Shown in pieces: positions 43,337 to 50,864 of a stretch of DNA of 64,000 bases. Location: positions 558,001 to 622,000 of the forward strand of contig NZ_FNVB01000004.1 in NCBI RefSeq assembly GCF_900108315.1. Reading direction: 5' to 3'. Position 1 is the stretch's first letter, and each line of letters starts with the position of its first letter. Below the pieces are notes generated by a model, which did not search any database, was not told the DNA's origin, and saw nothing but the letters and a program-made list of their open reading frames with translations. Source of the stretch: Saccharopolyspora kobensis (GTDB lineage: Bacteria; Actinomycetota; Actinomycetes; Mycobacteriales; Pseudonocardiaceae). Both the position numbers and the translations under genes were made by a program.

Positions 43337-43490
43337 CCGTCGGCCCACCTGGCGCTCGACACGCCGACGGACGTGGACAACTCATTCCATCGGAGGAGAA
43401 CTTCCGCAATTTCAATGGAAATTCGACGTCTGATTTCCATTGAAATTGCGTCGACCCCGACGGTGTCCGCAAGTTCCACTGAAATCGCCG
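43337..43490 (-). repeat. composite palindrome element, copy B (partial)
   Basis: One complete 46-bp palindrome (43405-43450) with arms CGCAATTTCAATGGAAAT and ATTTCCATTGAAATTGCG, and a decayed spacer hairpin (CCGTCGGC 43337-43344 with 43363-43370) that keeps the CGACACGCCGACGG arm. The distance between them is 22 bp longer than in copies A and D, and the second palindrome is missing. A weak half-copy (CGCAAGTTCCACTGAAATCG) follows near 43471-43490. It lies between two divergent genes for secreted proteins; no other feature is seen in 43210-43594. Confidence 0.8.
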
Positions 43491-43594
43491 AGCCCCGGAC
43501 CGGTGCGGGTGTCCGGTGCGTGGACCGGGTTCTGTAGCAGAACTGTCACGCGGTGATCGAGTCGTGCGGACATCGCCCGGCCACGGTGGAGGAC

Positions 43595-45130
43595 ATGCGA
43601 AGTCGATCTCTGCTGTTCGGCGCGGTGCTCGCGCTGACCGCTCCGCTGGTGGGCGCCGTGCCCGCACAGGCCGTGCTGGGTGGTTCCGAGTCAGCCCAGC
43701 CGTATGCGTTCATGGGCTCGTTCCAGCCGTCCTTCCCGAAGTCGCCGCATCCCGACGGGCACGGCTGCGGCGTGGAAGTCCTCGCGCCGCAATGGGTTCT
43801 GACCGCCGGCCACTGCGCCGGTAAGAATCCCACGGGCGCTCGGGTGGGCGTGCCGCGCGGCTGGCAGGTCCGGATCGGGTCGCTGGACACCGGTGCCGGG
43901 GGAGAGGTCGCCGAGGTCGACCACTACTACCGGCTGGCCACCCACGAGGACGAAGGCGGTTTCTGGGGCAAGGACCTGGCGCTGCTGCACCTGCGCACCC
44001 CGGTCCGCGCCGAACCGGTGCGGATCGCCTCGGCCACGCCACCGGAGAACACCCCGGTGCGCATCATGGGCTGGGGAATGACCTGCGACAACAGCAACAA
44101 TCCCCGGTGCTTCACCGAGAAGTTGCGGGAGGCCGACACCGTGGTGCAGCCGAGTTCGGCCTGCCGCGATACCGACCCCGGAGAACTGTGCATCGGCAGC
44201 CGGGACGGCAGCGTCGCGTCGAGCAACATGGACTCCGGCGGCCCGGCGCTCGTCCGCGAAGGCGGCGAGTGGGCGATCGCGGGCGTGGTCAGCGGGCCCG
44301 GCGGGGTGAACTCGCCGACGCTGTTCACCGACGTCACCAGGCACGCCGACTGGATCAACGGGATCATCAGCGGCACCGATGTGCCTCCGGACGACCAGGT
44401 CCCGAACGTGGAGGGCGCGGTCGAGCTCAACGGCTGCGCGGGCTCGGTGGTCCGCACTCCGACGGCCCGGCCCGAGGACCCGGCGCTGCTGCTGACCAAC
44501 GGGCACTGCGCGGCGGAGCGGCCGGAACCGGGGAAGGCGCTGGTGGACCGGCCCGCGGACCTCGAGGTGCCCATCGCCGATCCGCAGGGCTACCCGCAGA
44601 CCACCGCCCGCGCGAGCCGGCTGGTGTACGCGACGATGACCGGTACCGACATCGCGCTGTACCGCCTCGACAAGACCTACGGGCAACTCGCCGACGAAGG
44701 CGCGAAGGTCTTCGAGCTCGCGTCCGCTCCCGTGCGCGCGGGGGAGCCGCTGACCATGGCCTACACCAGTCGGCGGTTCGGCTGCACCGCCGAGGCGGTG
44801 GTCCCGCACCTGCGGGAAGGCGGCTACCAGCAGGACGATTCGATCCGCTACGCCGCAGGCCCGGACTGCGCTCCCTGGCCCGGCACGTCCGGTTCGGCGC
44901 TGCTGGCGCCGGACGGAAACACGGTCGTGGGCGTCCACAACACCCACAACCGCGACGGCGAGCAGTGCACCGACAACAACCCGTGCGAGGTCGGGCCGGA
45001 CGGGACCGAAACCGCTGTGCGGGGGCGCGCTTACGGCCAGCAGGTCCATCTGATCCCGGCCTGCCTCGGCGCGGGCTCGGAGCTGGACCTGTCCCGCCCG
45101 GACTGCGCGCTGACCGGAAGCCGCCGCTGA
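43595..45130 (+). CDS. secreted two-headed trypsin-fold serine protease
   Basis: 511 residues with a signal peptide (SLLFGAVLALTAPLVGAVPA). Two complete trypsin-like domains follow. Domain 1: His73 in WVLTAGHC, Asp127 in KDLALLHL, Ser214 in NMDSGGPALV. Domain 2: His304 in LLTNGHC, Asp352 in GTDIALYRL, Ser432 in PGTSGSALL. The first resembles S1 trypsins, the second the more distant S1 relatives. Cys residues suggest disulfides. ATG 43595 follows GGTGGAGG closely. It would act outside the cell; target unknown. Confidence 0.88.
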   Translation: MRSRSLLFGAVLALTAPLVGAVPAQAVLGGSESAQPYAFMGSFQPSFPKSPHPDGHGCGVEVLAPQWVLTAGHCAGKNPTGARVGVPRGWQVRIGSLDTGAGGEVAEVDHYYRLATHEDEGGFWGKDLALLHLRTPVRAEPVRIASATPPENTPVRIMGWGMTCDNSNNPRCFTEKLREADTVVQPSSACRDTDPGELCIGSRDGSVASSNMDSGGPALVREGGEWAIAGVVSGPGGVNSPTLFTDVTRHADWINGIISGTDVPPDDQVPNVEGAVELNGCAGSVVRTPTARPEDPALLLTNGHCAAERPEPGKALVDRPADLEVPIADPQGYPQTTARASRLVYATMTGTDIALYRLDKTYGQLADEGAKVFELASAPVRAGEPLTMAYTSRRFGCTAEAVVPHLREGGYQQDDSIRYAAGPDCAPWPGTSGSALLAPDGNTVVGVHNTHNRDGEQCTDNNPCEVGPDGTETAVRGRAYGQQVHLIPACLGAGSELDLSRPDCALTGSRR

Positions 45131-45176
45131 GCGGCGGAGTCCCCAGCCGACACCGTCCGGGACCCTGCGTCGGCGC

Positions 45177-45295
45177 CGCAATTTCAATTGAAATCAGACG
45201 TCCGATTTCAATTGAAATTGCGTAGTATCCGACGCTCCGTCGGTGTGTCGGGTGCCCGACACACCGACGGAGGTGCAAGTTCAATTGAAATTGCG
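45177..45295 (+). repeat. composite palindrome element, copy C
   Basis: A 46-bp palindrome (45177-45222, one central mismatch), then 12 bases, then a perfect 18-bp hairpin (CTCCGTCGGTGTGTCGGG 45235-45252 with 45255-45272, 2-nt loop), one base, and a 22-bp half-module (45274-45295, TGCAAG-TTCAATTGAA-ATTGCG). The half-module equals a 46-bp module minus the 24 bp between its two TTCAATTGAA copies. It lies between two convergent genes, so it may also serve as terminator. Confidence 0.9.
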
Positions 45296-45328
45296 GGTTG
45301 GGGCCCGTTGAGCGCGCGGTGGTTCCGG

Positions 45329-46348
45329 TCAGCTCAGGGCATCGACGAGCTTCGGCGTGAGGTGGTCGAGCGCGAACGGGATGCTGGAGACCGTGGCCGA
45401 GCCGAGGGCCATCGTCAGGTCGTAGTCGTCCAGCAGGATCAGCGAACCCCGCTTGGCCGCGGGGAGGTTGTTCAGCAGCGGGTCGTTGCGGACCGCCTCC
45501 ACGTCGGTCGCCTTCGCCGTGGTGACGATGACGACGTCGGCGTCCAGCAGCGAGACCTGCTCCTTGCTGATCTTGACGTTGAACTTGCCGCCGCTGTCCA
45601 GGCCCTCGATGGCCGGGGACAGCCGCAGACCCAGCTGCTCCAGCAGCGCGGTCCGGGCGTCCTGCTTGGTGTAGGCCGCGTAGGTGCCCGCCGAGTCGGT
45701 GCGGACGGTGACGTGCGTCTTGCCCTGGAACAGCGGATTGGCCTCGCGGGTCCGGTCGATGCGGGCCTGGGTGTCGGCGACGAGCTTGGCGACCTCGTCC
45801 TGCTTGCCCAGCGCCCGGCCGATCGTCTCGGCCTGCACCCGCCAGTTCACCCCGTAGTCGATCGCCTCCGGCGGCTGCGCCACCACCGGGTTGAAGCTGG
45901 TCAGCCGGTTGTACTGCTCCTGGGTCAGCGCGCTCTGCAGGGCGAGCATGACATCGGGGGCGAGGGCGATGACGCCTTCCGCGTCGACCTCGCTGCCGAA
46001 GATCTTCGGCTTCTCACCGCGGAGCATCGGCTCGACCCACGGGCCGACGCCGCTCTCCCACGGCCCCCACTTGGTCAGCCCGACCGGGACGACGCCCAGC
46101 GGCAGCAGCACGTCGTGGTCGGTGATGCCGAGGCTGACGACCCGCTGCGGGGCGGCCTTGATCTCCGCGGTTCCGTACCGGTTCGGGATGCTCGTCGGGA
46201 AACCCGGCCCGCCCTGCGGGCTGTCCGCCTCGCCGGGTGCGCCGCTGGTGCCGCAGGCGGCCAGCCCGGCGGCGGCGAGCACGCCGGTGGCGCCGATCAG
46301 GAAGCCCCGCCGGCCGATGCTGCGGGCAGCTGCTGGGGGAGGAGTCAT
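45329..46348 (-). CDS. siderophore-type ABC transporter substrate-binding lipoprotein
   Basis: 339 residues. RRGFLIGATGVLAAAGLAAC is a Tat-like signal ending in a lipobox with Cys. The mature protein is a FepB/FhuD-type binding protein: APQRVVSLGITDHDVLLPLG, then EGVIALAPDVMLALQSALTQ, and a C-terminal lobe ending FALDHLTPKLVDAL. It would hand Fe(III)-siderophore to an importer not encoded here. An iron box lies in the upstream region. Confidence 0.92.
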   Translation of the reverse strand: MTPPPAAARSIGRRGFLIGATGVLAAAGLAACGTSGAPGEADSPQGGPGFPTSIPNRYGTAEIKAAPQRVVSLGITDHDVLLPLGVVPVGLTKWGPWESGVGPWVEPMLRGEKPKIFGSEVDAEGVIALAPDVMLALQSALTQEQYNRLTSFNPVVAQPPEAIDYGVNWRVQAETIGRALGKQDEVAKLVADTQARIDRTREANPLFQGKTHVTVRTDSAGTYAAYTKQDARTALLEQLGLRLSPAIEGLDSGGKFNVKISKEQVSLLDADVVIVTTAKATDVEAVRNDPLLNNLPAAKRGSLILLDDYDLTMALGSATVSSIPFALDHLTPKLVDALS

Positions 46349-46382
46349 CTCCGCGTCCTTAGTAGTCCGACATCTCTTGGAA

Positions 46383-46398
46383 GAAAGGCTAACCTAAC
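46383..46398 (-). promoter_or_regulatory. IdeR/DmdR iron box
   Basis: Read on the minus strand, TTAGGTTAGCC followed by TTTCTT matches the left two thirds of the IdeR/DmdR box (TTAGGTTAGGCTAACCTAA), about 40 bp before the siderophore-binding-protein start. Fits iron repression. Confidence 0.7.
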
Positions 46399-46505
46399 TC
46401 AAGGCGTCGGTGATCCGCTGGTGAACCGGATCACCGGGGAGCCGCGGGGGCGTATCGTGTCGGGGAGAGCGATCGCACACGCAATCAACCAGCGTTGGAG
46501 TCGCG

Positions 46506-46721
46506 ATGAGTGACGATGACGTCTTCGACCGCCGTTGGGTGCTCGCCGAGGACGAGCTGCTGCGGATGCTCTGGCGGAGTCACGCCGGGGAGAATCCCGA
46601 CGTCCTGCTGGTGGAGCTGCACGCCAACCGCCGCGGTGACCGGCGCAATCCGGGCCCGTTCGGAGCGCGCAACGCCAGGCCGGGGCGGCACCACCACCGG
46701 CGCCACCGCGTCGTGCGCTGA
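46506..46721 (+). CDS. small basic protein of unknown function
   Basis: 71 residues: an acidic start (MSDDDVFDRRWVLAEDELLR), a short amphipathic part, and an Arg/His-rich tail. GGAG precedes the ATG. No domain recognised. It may be a small nucleic-acid-binding or regulatory protein, but this is a guess. Confidence 0.5.
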   Translation: MSDDDVFDRRWVLAEDELLRMLWRSHAGENPDVLLVELHANRRGDRRNPGPFGARNARPGRHHHRRHRVVR

Positions 46722-46793
46722 TCGCGCACCGGGCACGTCCGGCGGCCGGTACGGTGTCTGTCGATCGACACCCCGGACTGGAGATGTGCCCTG

Positions 46794-47549
46794 ATGAGTT
46801 CGTTCCTCGCCGGATTCCGCGCCCTGGGCACCGGGTTCGGCCTCATCCTGCGCCGCCCGAAGCTGCTCTTCCTCGGTGCGTTACCCGCCTTGATCAGCGC
46901 TGTGCTGCTGCTGGGCTGCCTCGGCACGCTGATCTACTTCAGCGGTGACCTGGTCGGCTGGATGACGCCGTTCGCCGATGGCTGGGGCGATGTCGGACGC
47001 CGGGCGCTGCGGATCCTGGTGGGCGTGGCCCTGGTCGGTTCGGCCGCGTTGCTGGCCTCGGTGTCGTTCATCGCGATCACGCTGCTGATCGGCGGGCCGT
47101 TCTACGAGCACATCGCCGAGAAGGCCGAAGAGGAACTGGGACTGGACACCTCCGACGACGGTGCGGGCGTGCTGCGGCAGCTCGGCCGCGGGGTGAAGGA
47201 CTCGGTGAAGCTGGTGCTGATCGCGCTGACCGGCGCGATCGTGCTCTTCGCGATCGGGTTCATCCCGGTGGCCGGGCAGATCGCCGCGCTGGTGCTCGGC
47301 GCGCTGTTCGGCGCGTGGCTGATCACCCTGGAGATGGTCGGCCTGGTCTTCTCGCGGCGCGGGCTCAAGCTCGCCGACCGGCGCCGGGCGCTGCGCGGTT
47401 ACCGGGCCGCGACCTTCGGCTTCGGCCTGCCGACCTACCTGCTGTGCCTGGTCCCGGTGCTGCAGCTGGTGGTGATCCCGTCGGCGGTGGTCGGTGGGAC
47501 GCTGCTGGCGCACCGGGTTCTCGGGCCGACGCCGCGGGACTCGCGCTAG
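46794..47549 (+). CDS. EI24/CysZ-like membrane protein
   Basis: 251 residues with five or six membrane segments. FRALGTGFGLILRRPKLLFL, FIAITLLIGGPFYEHIAEKA and IPVAGQIAALVLGALFGAWL match the EI24 domain (PF07264), shared by E. coli CysZ (sulfate uptake) and eukaryotic EI24. Physiological role not certain. ATG 46794. Confidence 0.85.
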   Translation: MSSFLAGFRALGTGFGLILRRPKLLFLGALPALISAVLLLGCLGTLIYFSGDLVGWMTPFADGWGDVGRRALRILVGVALVGSAALLASVSFIAITLLIGGPFYEHIAEKAEEELGLDTSDDGAGVLRQLGRGVKDSVKLVLIALTGAIVLFAIGFIPVAGQIAALVLGALFGAWLITLEMVGLVFSRRGLKLADRRRALRGYRAATFGFGLPTYLLCLVPVLQLVVIPSAVVGGTLLAHRVLGPTPRDSR

Positions 47550-47731
47550 TCCGATGTGGACCGGCGCAGGCCCTGGTCTACGAGGTCCACGAGCCACCCG
47601 AAGCTCTCGTCGACGTCGGCGGACCACTGGAATCCGTGCGCGGCCTGCAGGGTGGCGAAACCGTGGAAGGACCTGCGCACGGCGCGCAGCGCGTGGTCCA
47701 TCTGATCCGGCTCGATGGCGTATCCCCGCAA
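47546..47731 (-). pseudogene. C-terminal remnant of a TetR-family regulator
   Basis: 61 codons reading RGYAIEPDQMDHALRAVRRS then FHGFATLQAAHGF and DVDESFGWLVDLVDQGL, which is the WHG-type TetR C-terminal domain. The DNA-binding half is missing. Directly upstream is a palindrome of the TetR operator type (47731-47750) and TTGACA, so the promoter/operator now joins the gene's last third: an internal deletion of about 130 codons. It overlaps the EI24 gene by 4 bp. Confidence 0.78.
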
Positions 47732-47754
47732 CAGCGTTAGCCAACGGTGTCAAG
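47731..47754 (-). promoter_or_regulatory. TetR-type operator and -35 box
   Basis: ACAGCGTTAGCCAACGGTGT (47731-47750) is an 8-bp inverted repeat with one mismatch and 4-bp centre. On the minus strand TTGACA (complement of 47749-47754) overlaps it. Typical of the autoregulated promoter of WHG-type TetR genes. Confidence 0.6.
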
Positions 47755-47763
47755 GTCGCGGGT

Positions 47764-48705
47764 TCAGGGGAGGAGGAGCACCTTGCCGAACTTCCCCGGA
47801 GCGGCCAGGCGCGCGTAGGCGTCGGCGCAGTGCTGCAGCGGGTAGGCCGAATCGATCGGCACCTGGATCCGGCCCCGCGCCAGGAGCGGGACGACCCGCG
47901 ACCGGATGTGCCCTGCCAGCAAGGCCTTCTCCGCCGGGCTGCGACCGCGGATGGTCGTTCCGATGAGGCGGCCTCGCTTGAGCATGAGGTCGAACATCTT
48001 CAGGGGCGCGGTCGTGCCGCCCTGGACGCCCACGACGAGGAGGCGTCCGCCGGAGCGCAGCAACTCGACGCGGTCCAGGCAGCTCTCGCCGCCGACCAGC
48101 TCGACGATGATGTCGAACTGGCCCGCTTCTTCGCCGGGCACGATCACTTCGACCTGCCCGGCCGCCAGCTCGGCGATCCGGTCGTGGAGCTCGGTGCGAC
48201 GTGCGCTGGCGACCACCTCGGCGCCGGAGACCGCGGCGATCTGGACCATCGCGGTGCCGACCCCGCCGGCTGCGCCGGTGACCAGGACCCGGTCCCCGGC
48301 CGCGATGCCTGCCTGGGAGACGAGCGCGTCCCACGCGGTGCTGAACGCTTCCGGGAAGCCACCGGCCTGCGCCCACGAGACGTCGTCCGGCACCGGGAGC
48401 AGCAGATCCGCGGGGACGGCGATGCGTTCGGCGTGCCCACCACCGCCGACCAGGGCCATCACGCGGTCCCCGATGCGGGCGTTGCGCACGGCGGAGCCCA
48501 GTTCGACGACTTCGCCCGCCACTTCCAGTCCGGGGACGTCGGACGGCCAGCCGGCGGGAGCCGGGTAGTCCCCGCGTGCTTGCTGCAGGTCGGCGGCGTT
48601 GAGCCCGGCGCCGCGCACGGCGATGAGGGCCTGGTCCGGCCGGAGGGCGGGGTCCGGGCGTTCGCGGAGCTCGAACCGGCCATCGGTGATCGTCACTGCG
48701 CGCAT
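47764..48705 (-). CDS. zinc-independent quinone oxidoreductase (MDR superfamily)
   Basis: 313 residues. GroES-like N-terminal domain (GLNAADLQQARGDYPAPAGW, VPGLEVAGEVVELGSAVRNA) and NADPH Rossmann domain (VLVTGAAGGVGTAMVQIAAV). Catalytic zinc ligands are absent, as in the quinone oxidoreductase group. C-terminal ends YARLAAPGKFGKVLLLP. It uses NADPH to reduce quinones or enones. The decayed TetR gene downstream was probably its regulator. Confidence 0.92.
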   Translation of the reverse strand: MRAVTITDGRFELRERPDPALRPDQALIAVRGAGLNAADLQQARGDYPAPAGWPSDVPGLEVAGEVVELGSAVRNARIGDRVMALVGGGGHAERIAVPADLLLPVPDDVSWAQAGGFPEAFSTAWDALVSQAGIAAGDRVLVTGAAGGVGTAMVQIAAVSGAEVVASARRTELHDRIAELAAGQVEVIVPGEEAGQFDIIVELVGGESCLDRVELLRSGGRLLVVGVQGGTTAPLKMFDLMLKRGRLIGTTIRGRSPAEKALLAGHIRSRVVPLLARGRIQVPIDSAYPLQHCADAYARLAAPGKFGKVLLLP

Positions 48706-48767
48706 GCCGCGATGCTAGGGCGCTCGGGCCGGCTCGGTGCTGTCTGCGCATTTCCGCAGGTGGCGTC

Positions 48768-48811
48768 CCGTGAGTGTTTTGTGGCGTCATAGCACCGCAA
48801 AACGCTCACGG
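48768..48811. repeat. dispersed hairpin family 2, copy 4
   Basis: 17-bp stem (CCGTGAGTGTTTTGTGG 48768-48784 with 48795-48811, two imperfect positions), loop CGTCATAGCA. It lies in the divergent promoter region between the oxidoreductase and amidohydrolase genes, a place where a terminator is not expected. Confidence 0.8.
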
Positions 48812-48898
48812 TCCTTGACCAGGGGAAACGGAACGTCTCGCGGGGTGAGCAGGTGCTGAGGCTCCCCGGGGCCGAGGGCGGGCACCTAGAGTCGGGGT

Positions 48899-50212
48899 GT
48901 GACGAAGCCTGTGCAGCCGGACGACTCCTACCTCCGCGCCGTTTCCGCCGCCACCGAGCGGGCGGTGGCCGCGGCCGCGCCGATCCGTTCCGACCACGCC
49001 GGGGCCGACGAGGCCCTGCGCGCGGAGGTCGAGGAGTGGGTGGACGGCCACGCGGACGACCTCGTCGCGCTGAGCCGCGACCTGCATGCGCATCCGGAAG
49101 AGGCGTTCGCCGAGCACCGGTCCGCCGGGCAGGCCGCGGAGCTGCTGCGCCGCCACGGATGCGACGTCGAGGTGGGCGTCGGCGGGCTGGACACCGCCCT
49201 GCGCGCGTCGGTCGGCAACGGCGGTCCGCACGTGGCAGTCCTGGCCGAGTACGACGCGCTGCCGGGCATCGGGCACGGGTGCGGGCACAACATCATCTGC
49301 TCGGCGGCGGTCGGCGGATTCCTCGCCGCGGCATCGGCGGTGTCCGCGACCGGAGGCCGGGTGAGCCTGTTCGGCACTCCGGCCGAGGAAGGCGGTGGCG
49401 GCAAGGAGCACCTGGCCCGCGCGGGTCTGTTCGACGACGTCGACGCGGTGGTGATGCTGCACCCGTTCTCGCACGACATCGCCACCCACCCGTTCCTGGG
49501 GCGGCGGCAGGTCGAGGTGGTGTTCCACGGCGTGGCCGCGCACGCCGCCGCGCAGCCGTTCATGGGCCGCAACGCGCTGGACGCGGTGGTGGCGACATAC
49601 CAGGGCGTCGCGGCGCTGCGCCAGCACATGCCGTCGACGGACCGGGTGCACGGGATCATCACCGACGGCGGCAAGCGCCCCAACGTGGTGCCCGACCGCG
49701 CCGCAGCGCTGTTCTACGTGCGTTCCGCCGAGCCGGGGTCGTTGCGCGACCTGGCATCCCGGATCGAGGCCATCGCGCACGGCGCGGCGTCGATGACGGG
49801 CTGCGGCGTGGAGCTGAACTGGGACAACAACCCGGCCTACCTGCCGATCCGGCACAACGACGAGCTGGCCGCCCGCTGGGCCGAGCACCAGGTCCGCCGC
49901 GGCCGCACGTCGTTGCCGCGCGGTGTGGTCCCAGAGTACCTGACGGGCTCGACGGACCTCGGCAACATCAGCTACCGCGTCCCGGCGATCCACCCGATGA
50001 TCGGCCTCGGCGACCCGAACCTGGCCCTGCACACCGATGAGTTCGCCGCAGCGGCGGGAAGTCCGGCAGGAGATCGAGCGGTGCTCGACGGCGCGGTGGG
50101 GCTCGCTCTGACCGCAGTGGACTACCTGACCGACGCGGCGCTGCGCGAGGCGGTCGACGCGGAGTTCCGAGCCGCGGGCGGAGCTCTCGACGTCCCCGCC
50201 TACTTCGACTGA
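48899..50212 (+). CDS. M20-family metallo-amidohydrolase
   Basis: 437 residues of the M20D (IAA-amino acid hydrolase/aminobenzoyl-glutamate) type. Metal-site motifs: VAVLAEYDALPGIGHGCGHN, FGTPAEEGGGGK, and dimerisation-domain HAAAQPFMGRNALDA. It hydrolyses an N-acyl amino acid or similar amide in the cytoplasm. The GTG start lies six bases after TAGAGT (48887-48892) without a ribosome site, so the mRNA may be leaderless. Confidence 0.92.
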   Translation: MTKPVQPDDSYLRAVSAATERAVAAAAPIRSDHAGADEALRAEVEEWVDGHADDLVALSRDLHAHPEEAFAEHRSAGQAAELLRRHGCDVEVGVGGLDTALRASVGNGGPHVAVLAEYDALPGIGHGCGHNIICSAAVGGFLAAASAVSATGGRVSLFGTPAEEGGGGKEHLARAGLFDDVDAVVMLHPFSHDIATHPFLGRRQVEVVFHGVAAHAAAQPFMGRNALDAVVATYQGVAALRQHMPSTDRVHGIITDGGKRPNVVPDRAAALFYVRSAEPGSLRDLASRIEAIAHGAASMTGCGVELNWDNNPAYLPIRHNDELAARWAEHQVRRGRTSLPRGVVPEYLTGSTDLGNISYRVPAIHPMIGLGDPNLALHTDEFAAAAGSPAGDRAVLDGAVGLALTAVDYLTDAALREAVDAEFRAAGGALDVPAYFD

Positions 50213-50219
50213 CGGCCGA

Positions 50220-50864
50220 TCACCGAGCGCCGGGTTTGATCAGGCCCGATTCGTAGGCGCAGATGACCGCCTGGACCCGGTCGCGCAACCCGAGCTTGCT
50301 GAGCACGTTGCTGACGTGGGTCTTCACCGTGTGCTCGCTGACGACCAGCGCAGCGGCGATCTCCGGGTTGGGCAGCCCGCGGCCGAGCAGCACCAGGACC
50401 TCCCGCTCCCGGGCGGTCAGCGCGTCGAGCCCGGTGGGCGGGGCGGACGGGTGGAGACCGCGCCGCACGACATCGTCGATCAGGCGACGGGTGACGACCG
50501 GGGCGAGCAGGGACTCCCCGGCGTGCGCCACCCGGACGGCGTGCACCAGGTCGTCGCGCCGGACGTCCTTGAGCAGGAAACCGCTGGCTCCCGCGTGCAG
50601 TGCCCGGTAGATGTAGTCGTCCCGGTCGAAGGTGGTCAGGATGACCACCCTGGTCGCGGTAGCCGAGCAGATGGCCTCGGTCGCCGCGATGCCGTCGAGC
50701 CCGGGCATCTGGATGTCGAGCAGCGCGACGTCGGGCCGGTGCACCCGGACCGCCTCGACCGCGGCCTCACCGTCACCGGCCTCGGCCACCACGGTGATGT
50801 CCGGCTGGGCGTCCAGGATCATCGCGAACCCGGAGCGCACGAGTTCCTGGTCATCGGCGAGCAA
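50220..50864 (-). CDS. NarL/LuxR-family response regulator, orphan, trimmed start
   Basis: 214 residues. Receiver: LADDQELVRSG (acidic pair), VALLDIQMPGLDG (phospho-Asp), LTTFDRDDYIYRAL, FLLKDV (Lys). LuxR helix-turn-helix LTAREREVLVLLGRGLPNPE then VSEHTVKTHVSNVLSKLGLR. The only possible start is TTG 50864, which loses the first few residues (usually M-I-R-V) of strand 1. It lies within the end of the serine hydrolase gene (14-bp overlap), and no histidine kinase is present, so a deletion may have brought them together. Confidence 0.88.
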   Translation of the reverse strand: MLADDQELVRSGFAMILDAQPDITVVAEAGDGEAAVEAVRVHRPDVALLDIQMPGLDGIAATEAICSATATRVVILTTFDRDDYIYRALHAGASGFLLKDVRRDDLVHAVRVAHAGESLLAPVVTRRLIDDVVRRGLHPSAPPTGLDALTAREREVLVLLGRGLPNPEIAAALVVSEHTVKTHVSNVLSKLGLRDRVQAVICAYESGLIKPGAR

